Below are positions 8,431 through 17,152 of a stretch of 64,000 nt of DNA, piece after piece. Made by a program: the position numbers and the translations under genes. The notes beneath the pieces were generated by a model that had not been told where the DNA came from, ran no database searches, and worked only from the letters and a program-made list of their open reading frames with translations. Origin of the DNA: JADLBR01 sp964651705 (GTDB lineage Bacteria > Verrucomicrobiota > Verrucomicrobiia > JADLBR01); NCBI GenBank assembly GCA_964651705.1, contig CAZYWZ010000018.1, positions 1-64,000 of the forward strand, given 5' to 3'. The number at the start of each line of letters is the position of its first letter. The first letter of the stretch is position 1.

Positions 8431-9222
8431 TCAGCCCAGCACCGCGTTGAGGACCAGGGTGAAGAAGAAGTTGGAGATGAGCACCGCGATGGAACCGTTG
8501 ACCGCGGCGTCGGTGGTGGCGCGCCCGACGCTCTCGGCGCCCGGCTCGGCCAGCAGCCCCTTCTCGCAGGCGACGGTCGCGATGATCACCCCGAAGAAGA
8601 GCGCCTTGATCAGCCCGACGAAGATGTCCTGGGCGGCGACGTTATCGGCGATGTGCTGCCAGTAGTAGGTGCCGTCGACGCCCATGAGGGGCACCGCCAC
8701 GAGGTAGCCGGCCATGGTCCCGCAGCCGATGGCCATGCCGGTGAGCAGCGGCATGGAGACGGTGAGCGCCACGAAGCGCGGGACGATGAGGTACTCGACC
8801 GGATAGACCGCGAGGGCCCGGAGGGCGTCGATCTGCTCGGTGGTCTTCATCGTCGCCAGCTCGGCGGCCATCGACGACCCGACCCGCCCGGCGATCATCA
8901 GGGCGCTGAGCACCGGCCCGAGCTCGCGGCACATCGCGAGCGTGGCGACGATGCCGGTGGCCGAATCCATCTGGAGGCGGTGGAAGTGGAACTGGGTCTG
9001 GGCGGTGAAGACCGCCCCGGTGAACAGGCCGGTGACCAGCACCACGAGGAGCGAGCGCACCCCGACGAAATAGAATTGCTGGACGGTCTGCGCCCAGCGC
9101 AGGCGGCGGGTGAAGAGGCAACGCAGCGTCTCGACCCCGAGGAGGGTGAGTTCGCCCAGCTCGCGGATGAGCCCGAGCGTGCCGCGCCCCAGGGCGCCGG
9201 GGATGGCCAATGCGCCTCTCAC
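8431..9222 (-). CDS. mlaE: Mla-type ABC transporter permease
   Basis: Inner-membrane permease of the Mla lipid transporter, 263 residues, with about five membrane segments. The family signature ELGPVLSALMIAGRVGSSMAAE is followed by ELATMKTTEQIDAL and ALAVYPVEYLIVPR, which identifies MlaE/YrbE. The chosen start is GTG at 9222, 6 nt after yraN, with a GGGGA purine run immediately before it. An internal TTG 12 nt later is an alternative. It is co-transcribed with mlaF and mlaD. Confidence 0.93.
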   Translation of the reverse strand: MRGALAIPGALGRGTLGLIRELGELTLLGVETLRCLFTRRLRWAQTVQQFYFVGVRSLLVVLVTGLFTGAVFTAQTQFHFHRLQMDSATGIVATLAMCRELGPVLSALMIAGRVGSSMAAELATMKTTEQIDALRALAVYPVEYLIVPRFVALTVSMPLLTGMAIGCGTMAGYLVAVPLMGVDGTYYWQHIADNVAAQDIFVGLIKALFFGVIIATVACEKGLLAEPGAESVGRATTDAAVNGSIAVLISNFFFTLVLNAVLG

Positions 9223-9228
9223 TCCCCG

Positions 9229-9642
9229 TCAGTATAGGTAGGGTTCCGGCAAATCAAACGCATTCGGGATCAGGCCGAATCTCGGGAGCGCGCCGGGCCG
9301 CAGGAAGACCTCCACGATGTCGAACCGGAAATGGATGGCGGGATTCCCGAGGAGCCGGAGGTAGCCGAGGGCGGCCTTGGCCAGGCGCCGCTGCTTCTTG
9401 CGGCCGACGGCCTCCGCCGGGCGGCCGAAGTCCTCGCGGCTGCGGGCCTTCACCTCGACAAAGACCAGCACCTCCCCGTGGCGGCAGACCAGATCGATCT
9501 CGCCCCCGTCGGCGGCGAAGCGCCCCGCCAGCACGCGGTAGCCGCGCGAGCGGAGGTAGGCGGCGGCGGCGCGCTCCCCGAAGTCGCCGCGGTCGCCGGA
9601 CTCAGGCGAAGCCGGGCAGGGTCGCCTGTGCGACGGGCGCAA
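9229..9642 (-). CDS. yraN: YraN / UPF0102 endonuclease-like protein
   Basis: Small nuclease-fold protein of unproven function, often found beside rnhB. Core motifs are GERAAAAYLRSRGYRVL, then the PD-(D/E)xK-like core GGEIDLVCR and VFVEVKAR. The first ATG in frame (9732) would overlap rnhB by 131 nt and add an unrelated basic extension. I therefore favour the TTG at 9642, giving 137 residues and a 41-nt overlap. The true start could lie slightly further in. It follows rnhB in a conserved bacterial order and precedes mlaE by 6 nt. Confidence 0.85.
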   Translation of the reverse strand: MRPSHRRPCPASPESGDRGDFGERAAAAYLRSRGYRVLAGRFAADGGEIDLVCRHGEVLVFVEVKARSREDFGRPAEAVGRKKQRRLAKAALGYLRLLGNPAIHFRFDIVEVFLRPGALPRFGLIPNAFDLPEPYLY

Positions 9643-10225
9643 AACTTCTCCGATGCGCCGGGCAAGGTCCGAGGCGCCGCAGCGCCGCCAGATGCCCTGC
9701 CGTGCCGTACCCCTTGTGCCTCGCGAACCCATATCCCGGATATTCCCCGTCGAGCCGCCGCATGAGGCGGTCCCGCGTCACCTTCGCGATGATGGAGGCC
9801 GCCGCGATGGAAAGCGAGCGCGCATCGCCCCCGACGACCGCCCGGTGCCGGAAGGCGAAATCGCGGAACGGCAGGCCATCGATCAGGGCCAGGTCCGGCG
9901 CCGGATCGAGCGCCGCGAGCGCTTCCTCCATCGCGCGCCGCGTGGCCTGGAGGATATTGATGCGGTCGATCTCGGTCACCCCGACCACGCCGACCGCCCA
10001 GGAAACCCCGGGGAAGGCGACCAGCGCCTCGTAGAGCGCCTCGCGCCGGCGCTCCGCCAATTTCTTGGAATCGTCGAGGCCATCGGGGTGCGCCCCGGGT
10101 GGCAGGACCACGGCGGCGGCAACGACGGGACCCGCGATGGGGCCGCGCCCCGCCTCGTCGACCCCCGCGATGCGCCGGTGTCCCTCCGCGCGCGCGACCG
10201 CCTCGAACTCAAGGCCCGGCGGCAT
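9602..10225 (-). CDS. rnhB: Ribonuclease HII
   Basis: Removes the RNA strand of RNA-DNA hybrids and single ribonucleotides from DNA. The 207-residue protein has the diagnostic motif GVDEAGRGPIAGPVVAAAVV (Asp23, Glu24). DDSKKLAERRRE, LIDGLPF (catalytic Asp) and the KVTRDRLMRRLDGEYPGYGFARHKGYGT block follow in order. It lies 12 nt after rplS and overlaps yraN. Nothing is unusual. Confidence 0.95.
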   Translation of the reverse strand: MPPGLEFEAVARAEGHRRIAGVDEAGRGPIAGPVVAAAVVLPPGAHPDGLDDSKKLAERRREALYEALVAFPGVSWAVGVVGVTEIDRINILQATRRAMEEALAALDPAPDLALIDGLPFRDFAFRHRAVVGGDARSLSIAAASIIAKVTRDRLMRRLDGEYPGYGFARHKGYGTAGHLAALRRLGPCPAHRRSFAPVAQATLPGFA

Positions 10226-10237
10226 GCGCCGCCCCGC

Positions 10238-10642
10238 TCACTTCTTGGCCTTCGCGGCCTTCTTCTTGGACCGCGTGCTGCCGGAGCCCTGTGGCGCCTT
10301 GCGCTCTTTGACCGTCATGGCCGCCTTGCCCGTGCGCTTGCGCAGATAATAGAGCTTGGCGCGCCGCACGTGGCCCTGGCGGATCACCTGCACCTTCTCG
10401 ATCCGCGGCGAGTGCAGCGGGAACACCCGCTCGACGCCCTCGCCAAACGAGATCCGCCGCACCGTGAATTTCGACAGCAGCCCCCGGCCCCGCCGCGCGA
10501 TCACGATCCCCTCAAAAATCTGGGTGCGCTCCTTGTCGCCCTCCCGCACGCGGGTGTACACCTTCACCGTGTCTCCCACGTTGAAATTCGAGACTTCCTT
10601 CTTGAACTGTTCCGATTCGATCTTGTCGATGATCGCATTCAT
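10238..10642 (-). CDS. rplS: 50S ribosomal protein L19
   Basis: Structural protein at the 30S-50S interface. It is 134 residues from the ATG at 10642, which is preceded by a strong GGAGGA Shine-Dalgarno 6 nt upstream. A longer reading from 10684 has no ribosome site. Core motifs are GDTVKVYTRVREG, RTQIFEGIVIARRGRG, FTVRRISFGEGVERVFPLHSP and RRAKLYYLRKRTGKAA. A lysine-rich C-terminal extension (KKKAAKAKK) lengthens it by about 20 residues relative to many L19 proteins. It heads the operon with rnhB, yraN, mlaEFD and ispD. The usual upstream rpsP-rimM-trmD genes are absent. Confidence 0.96.
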   Translation of the reverse strand: MNAIIDKIESEQFKKEVSNFNVGDTVKVYTRVREGDKERTQIFEGIVIARRGRGLLSKFTVRRISFGEGVERVFPLHSPRIEKVQVIRQGHVRRAKLYYLRKRTGKAAMTVKERKAPQGSGSTRSKKKAAKAKK

Positions 10643-10648
10643 GATCCG

Positions 10649-10654
10649 TCCTCC
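10649..10654 (-). promoter_or_regulatory. Strong ribosome binding site of rplS
   Basis: GGAGGA on the minus strand, 6 nt before the ATG at 10642. It decides the start of L19 and excludes the upstream in-frame codons. Confidence 0.85.
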
Positions 10655-11004
10655 TGCGCGGCACATCGGCCGCAATGAAGCCACCCCGTGAATTGCGGGG
10701 CCGGGAAGTTAAAGCCCTCGCCCCGAAAGAGTCAAGGGGTCTCTTTTGGCCTGTCTCTTGTTGCCCCAGATCCTCGCTTAAGGGTTGGTCTTGCATCGCC
10801 GCGTTCCATGGCCTTCGTGGCCGGCCGCGTGAACGCGGCACTACGAGCGGGGGGCGAAAGGCTCGTGGTGACGCCTTCAGGCGTTCCCCCGCCGGCGCCT
10901 CAGCGTCTCGCGTCGAGGGCGCGCACGTGAGCGTAGTCCAGGATCCGGAAACCGAAGGGGGTTTTCGCCTTGACCCCCTCTGGCGCGCCCGGAGCATGCC
11001 GCGC
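10655..11004. other. Divergent intergenic region between rplS operon and GH5 gene
   Basis: About 350 nt with no convincing gene. It must hold the rplS operon promoter (minus) and the promoter of the glycosidase gene (plus), but I cannot place -35/-10 boxes confidently in such GC-rich DNA. A GTAG-type single hairpin, stem GCCGCGT/ACGCGGC (10824-10839) followed by A and CTAC (10841-10844), suggests a solitary REP-like element. Confidence 0.5.
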
Positions 11005-12525
11005 ATGAATTCCCGCACCCGCATCCCGTGGTCCCTCGCGCCGTGCCTGCTTGCGCTCGCTTCGTTCGCGGACCCCGCCCCGCTCGCCCCCGCCACGTGG
11101 GACAAGCTCCCGCGCTGGTATGGCTTCAACCTCTTGGAAAAGTTCAACGTCGGCAAGAGCGAGCGCTTCAAGGAGGAGGATTTCCGCCTGATCGCGGAGC
11201 TGGGATTCAACTTCGTGCGCCTGCCGATGGACTACCGCATCTGGATCAAGGACAAGGACTGGGAGAAGATCGACGGGGCGGCGCTGAAGGACATCGATGA
11301 GGCGATTCAGTTCGGCGAGCGATATGGCGTCCATGTCCTGCTCAATTTTCACAGGGCCCCCGGATACACGGTGGCCAAGCCGGCCGAGGCCAAGGACCTC
11401 TGGACCGACCCGGACGCGCAGCGCGTCTGCGCGATGCACTGGGCGACATTCGCCAGGCGCTACCGGGGAATCCCGAACTCCCGGCTCAGCTTCAACCTCT
11501 TCAACGAACCCGCCCATGTCAGCCCCGAGCGGCACGCCCACGTCGTGAAACTCGTCGCCGACGCCATCCGCGCCGAGGATCCCGCGCGGCTCATCATCTG
11601 CGACGCGCGCGAGTGGGGCAACGCCCCCTCCCCGGAACTCGTGCCCCTCAAGGTGGCGCAGGCCACCCGGGGCTACCAACCGATGGGCGTCACCCACTAC
11701 AAGGCCAGCTGGGTCAATGGCGAGAACATGCCCTCCCCCGCCTGGCCCATCCCCCGCGTCAGCGGTTTCCTGCACCACCCGAATGCCGACGGCCGGCAGA
11801 GCTCCCTGCGGATCGACCTCGCCCAACCCGCGGCCGCGACTCTCCGCCTGCGCGTCGCCGAGGTCTTTGGCAGCGCGACACTCCTCGTCGCCGCCGACGG
11901 GACCCCGGTCTTCGGGAAAGAGTTCGCCACCGGACCCGCGGGACAGGGGGAATGGAAGGCGTCAAAGTATCACGATCGGTGGAAGGCGCACCAGTGCGCG
12001 TACGACCGCGAATACGAGGTCTCCCTGCCGCCGGGGACCCGCACCGTGACCCTCTCCAACACCAATGGGACATGGATCTCGCTGGCGGCTGTCACGATCG
12101 ATGGCACCGGCGGACAGCCGTCCACCCTGCCGCTTCAGAACGACTGGTCGGCCAAACCCGTGCCCCCCATTCGCCTCGATGCCAGGAATGCGACCTCGCC
12201 CTTCTCCGGGATGCCGATGACCGATGCCGATACGCTCTGGGAGGAATACGTCGCACCATTCGTCGCCCTGCGCGATGCCGGGACCGGCGTCGTCGTCGGC
12301 GAGTTCGGGTGCTTCAATCGGACCCCGCACCCGATCGCCCTGGCATGGATGGAGGATTGCCTGAAGAACTGGCGGCGCGCGGGTTTCGGCTGGGCCCTCT
12401 GGAATTTCCGCGGCAGCTTCGGCATCCTCGACAGCGAAAGGGCCGACGTCGCCTACGAGGATTTCCGCGGCCACAAACTCGACAGGAAAATGCTGGAATT
12501 GCTGCTGTCCTACCGGCGGCCATGA
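11005..12525 (+). CDS. Secreted glycoside hydrolase family 5 with inserted jelly-roll-like domain
   Basis: Retaining beta-glycosidase of the cellulase/mannanase superfamily, exported. It is 506 residues from the ATG at 11005 (GGAG 10 nt upstream); an ATG 9 nt earlier is possible. The signal peptide is about residues 1-22. The catalytic barrel shows WYGFNLLEKFN, FVRLPMDYR, the acid/base Glu168 in FNLFNEP, the His231-Tyr232 pair, and the nucleophile Glu433 in VVGEFGCFN. About 125 residues (roughly 250-375, rich in beta-strand patterns, with YDREYEVSLPPGTRTVTLSN) interrupt the barrel between the two catalytic glutamates and look like a carbohydrate-binding insert. It is monocistronic between the rplS operon and icd. 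Substrate is not predictable. Confidence 0.88.
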   Translation: MNSRTRIPWSLAPCLLALASFADPAPLAPATWDKLPRWYGFNLLEKFNVGKSERFKEEDFRLIAELGFNFVRLPMDYRIWIKDKDWEKIDGAALKDIDEAIQFGERYGVHVLLNFHRAPGYTVAKPAEAKDLWTDPDAQRVCAMHWATFARRYRGIPNSRLSFNLFNEPAHVSPERHAHVVKLVADAIRAEDPARLIICDAREWGNAPSPELVPLKVAQATRGYQPMGVTHYKASWVNGENMPSPAWPIPRVSGFLHHPNADGRQSSLRIDLAQPAAATLRLRVAEVFGSATLLVAADGTPVFGKEFATGPAGQGEWKASKYHDRWKAHQCAYDREYEVSLPPGTRTVTLSNTNGTWISLAAVTIDGTGGQPSTLPLQNDWSAKPVPPIRLDARNATSPFSGMPMTDADTLWEEYVAPFVALRDAGTGVVVGEFGCFNRTPHPIALAWMEDCLKNWRRAGFGWALWNFRGSFGILDSERADVAYEDFRGHKLDRKMLELLLSYRRP

Positions 12526-12592
12526 CAATATAGAGCGGACCCGAATGGCGATAAGTTAAGCGCACAGGAAGGCGGTCGACTGGGATGCCCCT

Positions 12593-12736
12593 TGGAGTGC
12601 GCCGGCAGAGCGCAGCGGCGGCGGCGCGTTGGAATCCGGCGAAAGCCGGAGCGCACGAGGCAGCGAATCGGGTCAGCGGGGACGCTCCGCGCCCTATCAA
12701 AGCGGTGTCGCCGCTGCGCTCTGCCACCGCACTCCA
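12593..12736. repeat. Long intergenic palindrome, family B copy 2
   Basis: The arms GGAGTGCGCCGGCAGAGCGCAGCGG and CCGCTGCGCTCTGCCACCGCACTCC are near-complements (quoted arms in two parts: outer GGAGTGCG/CGCACTCC, inner GCAGAGCGCAGCGG/CCGCTGCGCTCTGC). The right half carries the family core AAAGCGGTGTCGCC. It fills most of the gap 12526-12854 between two converging genes; no gene is visible there. Confidence 0.7.
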
Positions 12737-12854
12737 CAGGGCGCCCGCTACCACCCCAAAACCTCCTTATACCAGCGCCCACCGGCGGCGTCTCATCCGA
12801 GAGGTCGACGAAGCCGCCCCGCCGCTCGGCCCCGAATGCGGCGGCCCGATGCGG

Positions 12855-14168
<1,314 letters not shown>

Positions 14169-14228
14169 AAGCGGAGATGCCTGTTATTCGCAAATCGCCG
14201 AATGGGCAAGCCTTTTGGAGCGCCCCGA

Positions 14229-14271
14229 GTGACGTGCCCTCAACGAACCGTATAGGACACAGGCACGTCAC
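14229..14271. repeat. Short inverted repeat with GTGA ends
   Basis: GTGACGTGCC (14229-14238) and GGCACGTCAC (14262-14271) are perfect complements separated by 23 nt. It lies directly upstream of BIME A1 and resembles the GTGA-footed hairpins found inside two coding regions. Confidence 0.5.
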
Positions 14272-14284
14272 TGTGCCAAGTTTT

Positions 14285-14361
14285 GTAGGGCGCGGATTCC
14301 TATCCGCGCCACGCACGGTCCTGCCGGTTGCCCGTGGCGCGAAAGGGATTTCGCGCCCTAC
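14285..14361. repeat. BIME-like inverted REP pair, type A1
   Basis: GTAG (14285-14288) precedes the 9-bp stem GGCGCGGAT/ATCCGCGCC with loop TCCT. A 25-nt spacer leads to GGCGCGAAA/TTTCGCGCC with loop GGGA and CTAC (14358-14361). It is the same element as at 18718-18793, in the opposite orientation, including the spacer (GGGCAACCGGCAGG on the other strand). Confidence 0.85.
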
Positions 14362-14458
14362 ATTCCCAAGTGTTGCGCCTCCGGGTAGTGCCTTACGCGA
14401 GGATTTGGGGGCTCCGATCGGGCTTGCGGCATCGCCCGGACGGGAGCAATTTTTTGGG

Positions 14459-15424
14459 ATGCGACCCGCGTTACAGGGGCGGCCGGCGGCGATGGCCGGG
14501 GCGCTGTGTGCCTTCGTTTTGGCGCTGGGGTGCGCGGCGGGCCTCGCCCGCGATCGGGACGAGGGGGATCCGGGCGGGCTGGTCGTGGCGACATTCCCGG
14601 CGCGGGTCAGCGGCCTGAAGGAGATCAAGTTCTATCTCCGCCCGGTGGGCGGCATCCTGGAGAAGAAGGCCAAGGGCGTCATGGCCATCTGCAAGTTCGG
14701 CGACCGGGGCGACATCCCCCTGGACCTCAGCGCCTCATCGCAGCACTTCGGCTATCTGGTGAATTTCGCCGACGAGCACGACCTGGCGGTCATCGCCTTC
14801 GGCCAGCCGACGGCCGGCGGCGCGTGGGACCGGCGCGTGAGCACCGACGAGATGGAGGACAAGGAGGCCAAGGAGTTCGACAAGAATTTCGAATCCATCG
14901 CGCGCGAGTGGGCCCGGGCGGCATCGAAATTCGCCTCCGACAACCGGCTCCCATCGGGCGGCTGGCTCATGTACGGCATCTGCGGCGGGGCGCAATACGC
15001 GCACCGGCTCGCGCTGCGCGAGCCGCGCCTGTTCCGGGCGGTGCACGCGCACTACGGCGGGAGCTACGACGTGCCCACCCGCGCCGGGTCATCGGTCCAA
15101 TGGCTGATCACCACGTGGGAGGACGACGTGGGCCACGTGCCCGCGCAGCGATTCTACCGAGCCTGCCTCGGGCAGGGCTACCGCATCATGATCCGCTCGC
15201 TGCCGCGCAACGCCGACCCCGAGGAGCGGCGGCTCCAGCGGCTGAGCCTGCTCTTCTTCGAGCACGCCCTCGCCCATCCCGACGGGACGAAGCCCGAATA
15301 CATCGGGGATTACATCACCAACGTGGCCTTCCCCGCCGCCGGAGCCTCCTGGATACCGAAGGAGCAGTCGGTCGCCCTGCCGAGCCGCGCGATCGCCGAG
15401 GCCTGGGGCGAGGTGCGCGACTAG
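14459..15424 (+). CDS. Exported alpha/beta-hydrolase-like protein with Cys at nucleophile elbow
   Basis: A 321-residue protein starting at the ATG at 14459 (GGGAG about 12 nt upstream); an ATG at 14492 would give an equally good signal peptide. The body looks like the alpha/beta-hydrolase fold. A strand precedes the elbow LMYGICGGAQYAHRLAL, whose G-x-C-x-G has cysteine in the nucleophile position, as in dienelactone hydrolases, rather than serine. A later WEDDVGHVP could supply acid and histidine. The stretch KGVMAICKFGDRGDIP does not match a lipase family I can name. It is followed 43 nt later by the O-antigen-ligase-like gene. Specific activity is unknown. Confidence 0.6.
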   Translation: MRPALQGRPAAMAGALCAFVLALGCAAGLARDRDEGDPGGLVVATFPARVSGLKEIKFYLRPVGGILEKKAKGVMAICKFGDRGDIPLDLSASSQHFGYLVNFADEHDLAVIAFGQPTAGGAWDRRVSTDEMEDKEAKEFDKNFESIAREWARAASKFASDNRLPSGGWLMYGICGGAQYAHRLALREPRLFRAVHAHYGGSYDVPTRAGSSVQWLITTWEDDVGHVPAQRFYRACLGQGYRIMIRSLPRNADPEERRLQRLSLLFFEHALAHPDGTKPEYIGDYITNVAFPAAGASWIPKEQSVALPSRAIAEAWGEVRD

Positions 15425-15466
15425 CGGGCTTGTTGCCGCCGCGAGGCTCGGGCAAGCTCTCGTCCG

Positions 15467-16822
15467 GTGCAGTTCTATTTCGAGGAGCACTGGAGGATGG
15501 ATTGGGGGCTGGGGAACCCCAACAAGACCGCCGCGCTGATCGCCTGCCTGATGGCGGCGTGCTGGTTGCTCGCGGGGATCCGTCGCGGAGGGTTCGCCAT
15601 GGCGCTGGGGGCGTTCGCGGGACTCGGCGCCTGCCTGATCCACACCTATTCTCGTGGCGGGGTGGTCGCCGCGGCCGCCGGGCAACTGGTCCTCCTGGCT
15701 TGCGCCCCGCGCCCGTGGCCGCGGCGAAAGGCCCTGGCGGTGGCGATCGCCGTCGCCGGCCTCGCGGCCTACGCCAGCTGGGACGGCATCGGCGCGGCCC
15801 GCCGCTTCGCGCAATCGCCCGCACAGGATCGCTCCATCACCAACCGCCTCGCCATCTGGCGCGCCGCGCCGCGCATGATGGTCGATGCCCCGCGCGGCTG
15901 GGGGCCCGGGCGGGCGGGCTGGGCCTACGCCCAGTGGTACCAGGATCCCTCCACGCGCTACGAATACCGCACGCTGGTCAATAGCCACATGACCTGGCTC
16001 GTCGAGGCCGGTTGGGCCGGACGCTGCGCCTATGTCTTCGCCACCCTAGTCGCCCTCGCCCTTTGCTGGCCGCGCCCCGGCGGCTCCGCCGTGCCCCTCG
16101 CCACCTGGGCCGCATGCCTCGTCGCCGCGCTGTTCAGCAGCACCCTGGAGAGCCCACCCCTCTGGATGTTGCCCGCAGTCGCCCTGGCCCACGCCATCTG
16201 GCACCGCACCCGCGAGAAACGCTGGCCAAGCCGCCGCACCTGGCTCGCCATCGCCGCCGCCGCCCTCGCCGCCATCGCCACCCTCGCCGCACTCGGCCTC
16301 GCCACCCCCCACCAACCCCACATCCACGGCTCCCCCTCCCTCACCCACGTCGGTTCCGCCGGCCCCGCCTTCCTCCTCGCCGACCCCGACCCCCGCGTCC
16401 TAGGTTCCCACTACGGCGCCGAAATCCGACGCCTCGCCTCCGATCCCCGCCGCCCCTCCCAGTGGCTCATCGCACAGCCCCTCCCACCAAACTTGCCCGC
16501 CAACGCCCACCCCATCCCCACCGCCCTCATCCTCTCCGGCCAACCCGCCCAACCTACCCTCGGCACTATTATTAATTTTTCAGAAATGCCATTAGTGTGG
16601 CTGAATCCTGCGGACGGGGCATCCGTGGGCACAATTTCTGATGGACGGGGGGGTCCAACGCGTGCATTCTTTGGTCAAAGACGGAGTGATTCCGGCGCGC
16701 GCGAGGCACTCGGCGCGGCAAAGGCGCGGGGAATCGACCACGAGGTCGTCCGCGGTGCCGCGTGGTACTTGCGGCAATGGGCTTCGTACTTGAGAACAAA
16801 CGAAAAGGTGGAACAAAGATGA
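15467..16822 (+). CDS. O-antigen-ligase-like polytopic membrane protein
   Basis: Inner-membrane protein with at least eight hydrophobic segments, resembling Wzy/WaaL O-antigen ligase-like proteins that polymerise or transfer polysaccharide. Features are the early GNPNKTAALIA motif, the HTYSRGG segment after the second membrane helix, the TNRLAIW motif and a periplasmic loop (AWAYAQWYQDPSTRYEYRTL region). A soluble C-terminal domain follows (about residues 290-451). The start is a GTG at 15467; the ATG at 15497 is an alternative. From about 16565 base composition drops, but the reading continues sensibly (GAAWYLRQWASYL). The stop overlaps the next start as ATGA. A role in envelope or exopolysaccharide assembly is inferred. 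Confidence 0.72.
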   Translation: MQFYFEEHWRMDWGLGNPNKTAALIACLMAACWLLAGIRRGGFAMALGAFAGLGACLIHTYSRGGVVAAAAGQLVLLACAPRPWPRRKALAVAIAVAGLAAYASWDGIGAARRFAQSPAQDRSITNRLAIWRAAPRMMVDAPRGWGPGRAGWAYAQWYQDPSTRYEYRTLVNSHMTWLVEAGWAGRCAYVFATLVALALCWPRPGGSAVPLATWAACLVAALFSSTLESPPLWMLPAVALAHAIWHRTREKRWPSRRTWLAIAAAALAAIATLAALGLATPHQPHIHGSPSLTHVGSAGPAFLLADPDPRVLGSHYGAEIRRLASDPRRPSQWLIAQPLPPNLPANAHPIPTALILSGQPAQPTLGTIINFSEMPLVWLNPADGASVGTISDGRGGPTRAFFGQRRSDSGAREALGAAKARGIDHEVVRGAAWYLRQWASYLRTNEKVEQR

Positions 16823-17034
16823 ATAAGTTGCTGGCATTGATCGTTGCATTGTTCTTCGGGGTGGTGGTGTCTGGCCTGTTGGCGACGCACTGGTCTGGAT
16901 CGACGGATAACGGGATATCCGTGGTGAAGGACGAGGGCAATCCGCCGCAGCCTGGGAACCCGAAGGGCGGCGACGACGATGACGACGACGATGATGGTGG
17001 CAGCAAGCCGAAGGGCAAAGGCCACGCGGAATAG
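16819..17034 (+). CDS. Small membrane-anchored acidic protein
   Basis: I do not recognise this 71-residue protein. It has one N-terminal hydrophobic segment (about residues 4-23, LLALIVALFFGVVVSGLLA) that could be an anchor or uncleaved signal. A short Gly/Pro-rich stretch follows, then a run of eight aspartates (about residues 51-58) and a basic tail (SKPKGKGHAE). AAGGTGG lies upstream, and the ATG overlaps the stop of the ligase-like gene, so translation is likely coupled. The Asp run could bind calcium or be a simple low-complexity tail. Confidence 0.65.
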   Translation: MNKLLALIVALFFGVVVSGLLATHWSGSTDNGISVVKDEGNPPQPGNPKGGDDDDDDDDGGSKPKGKGHAE

Positions 17035-17152
17035 TCGGGTCTCGTCACATTGAGCGACAGAGTTTTGGCGCGTCGTCCGGCGGCGTGGGAAGCCGCGGGC
17101 GGCGCGTCTTTTCTTTTCTGCGGTGGTGTGGGCGGATAGGTTTGGGGGTGAG

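Noticed and set aside
16560..16822. Frameshift at the end of the O-antigen-ligase-like gene, suggested by the composition change
   Set aside because: The reading frame continues into a sensible C-terminal segment (EMPLVWLNPADG; GAAWYLRQWASYL), and the next gene overlaps its stop in a normal coupling.
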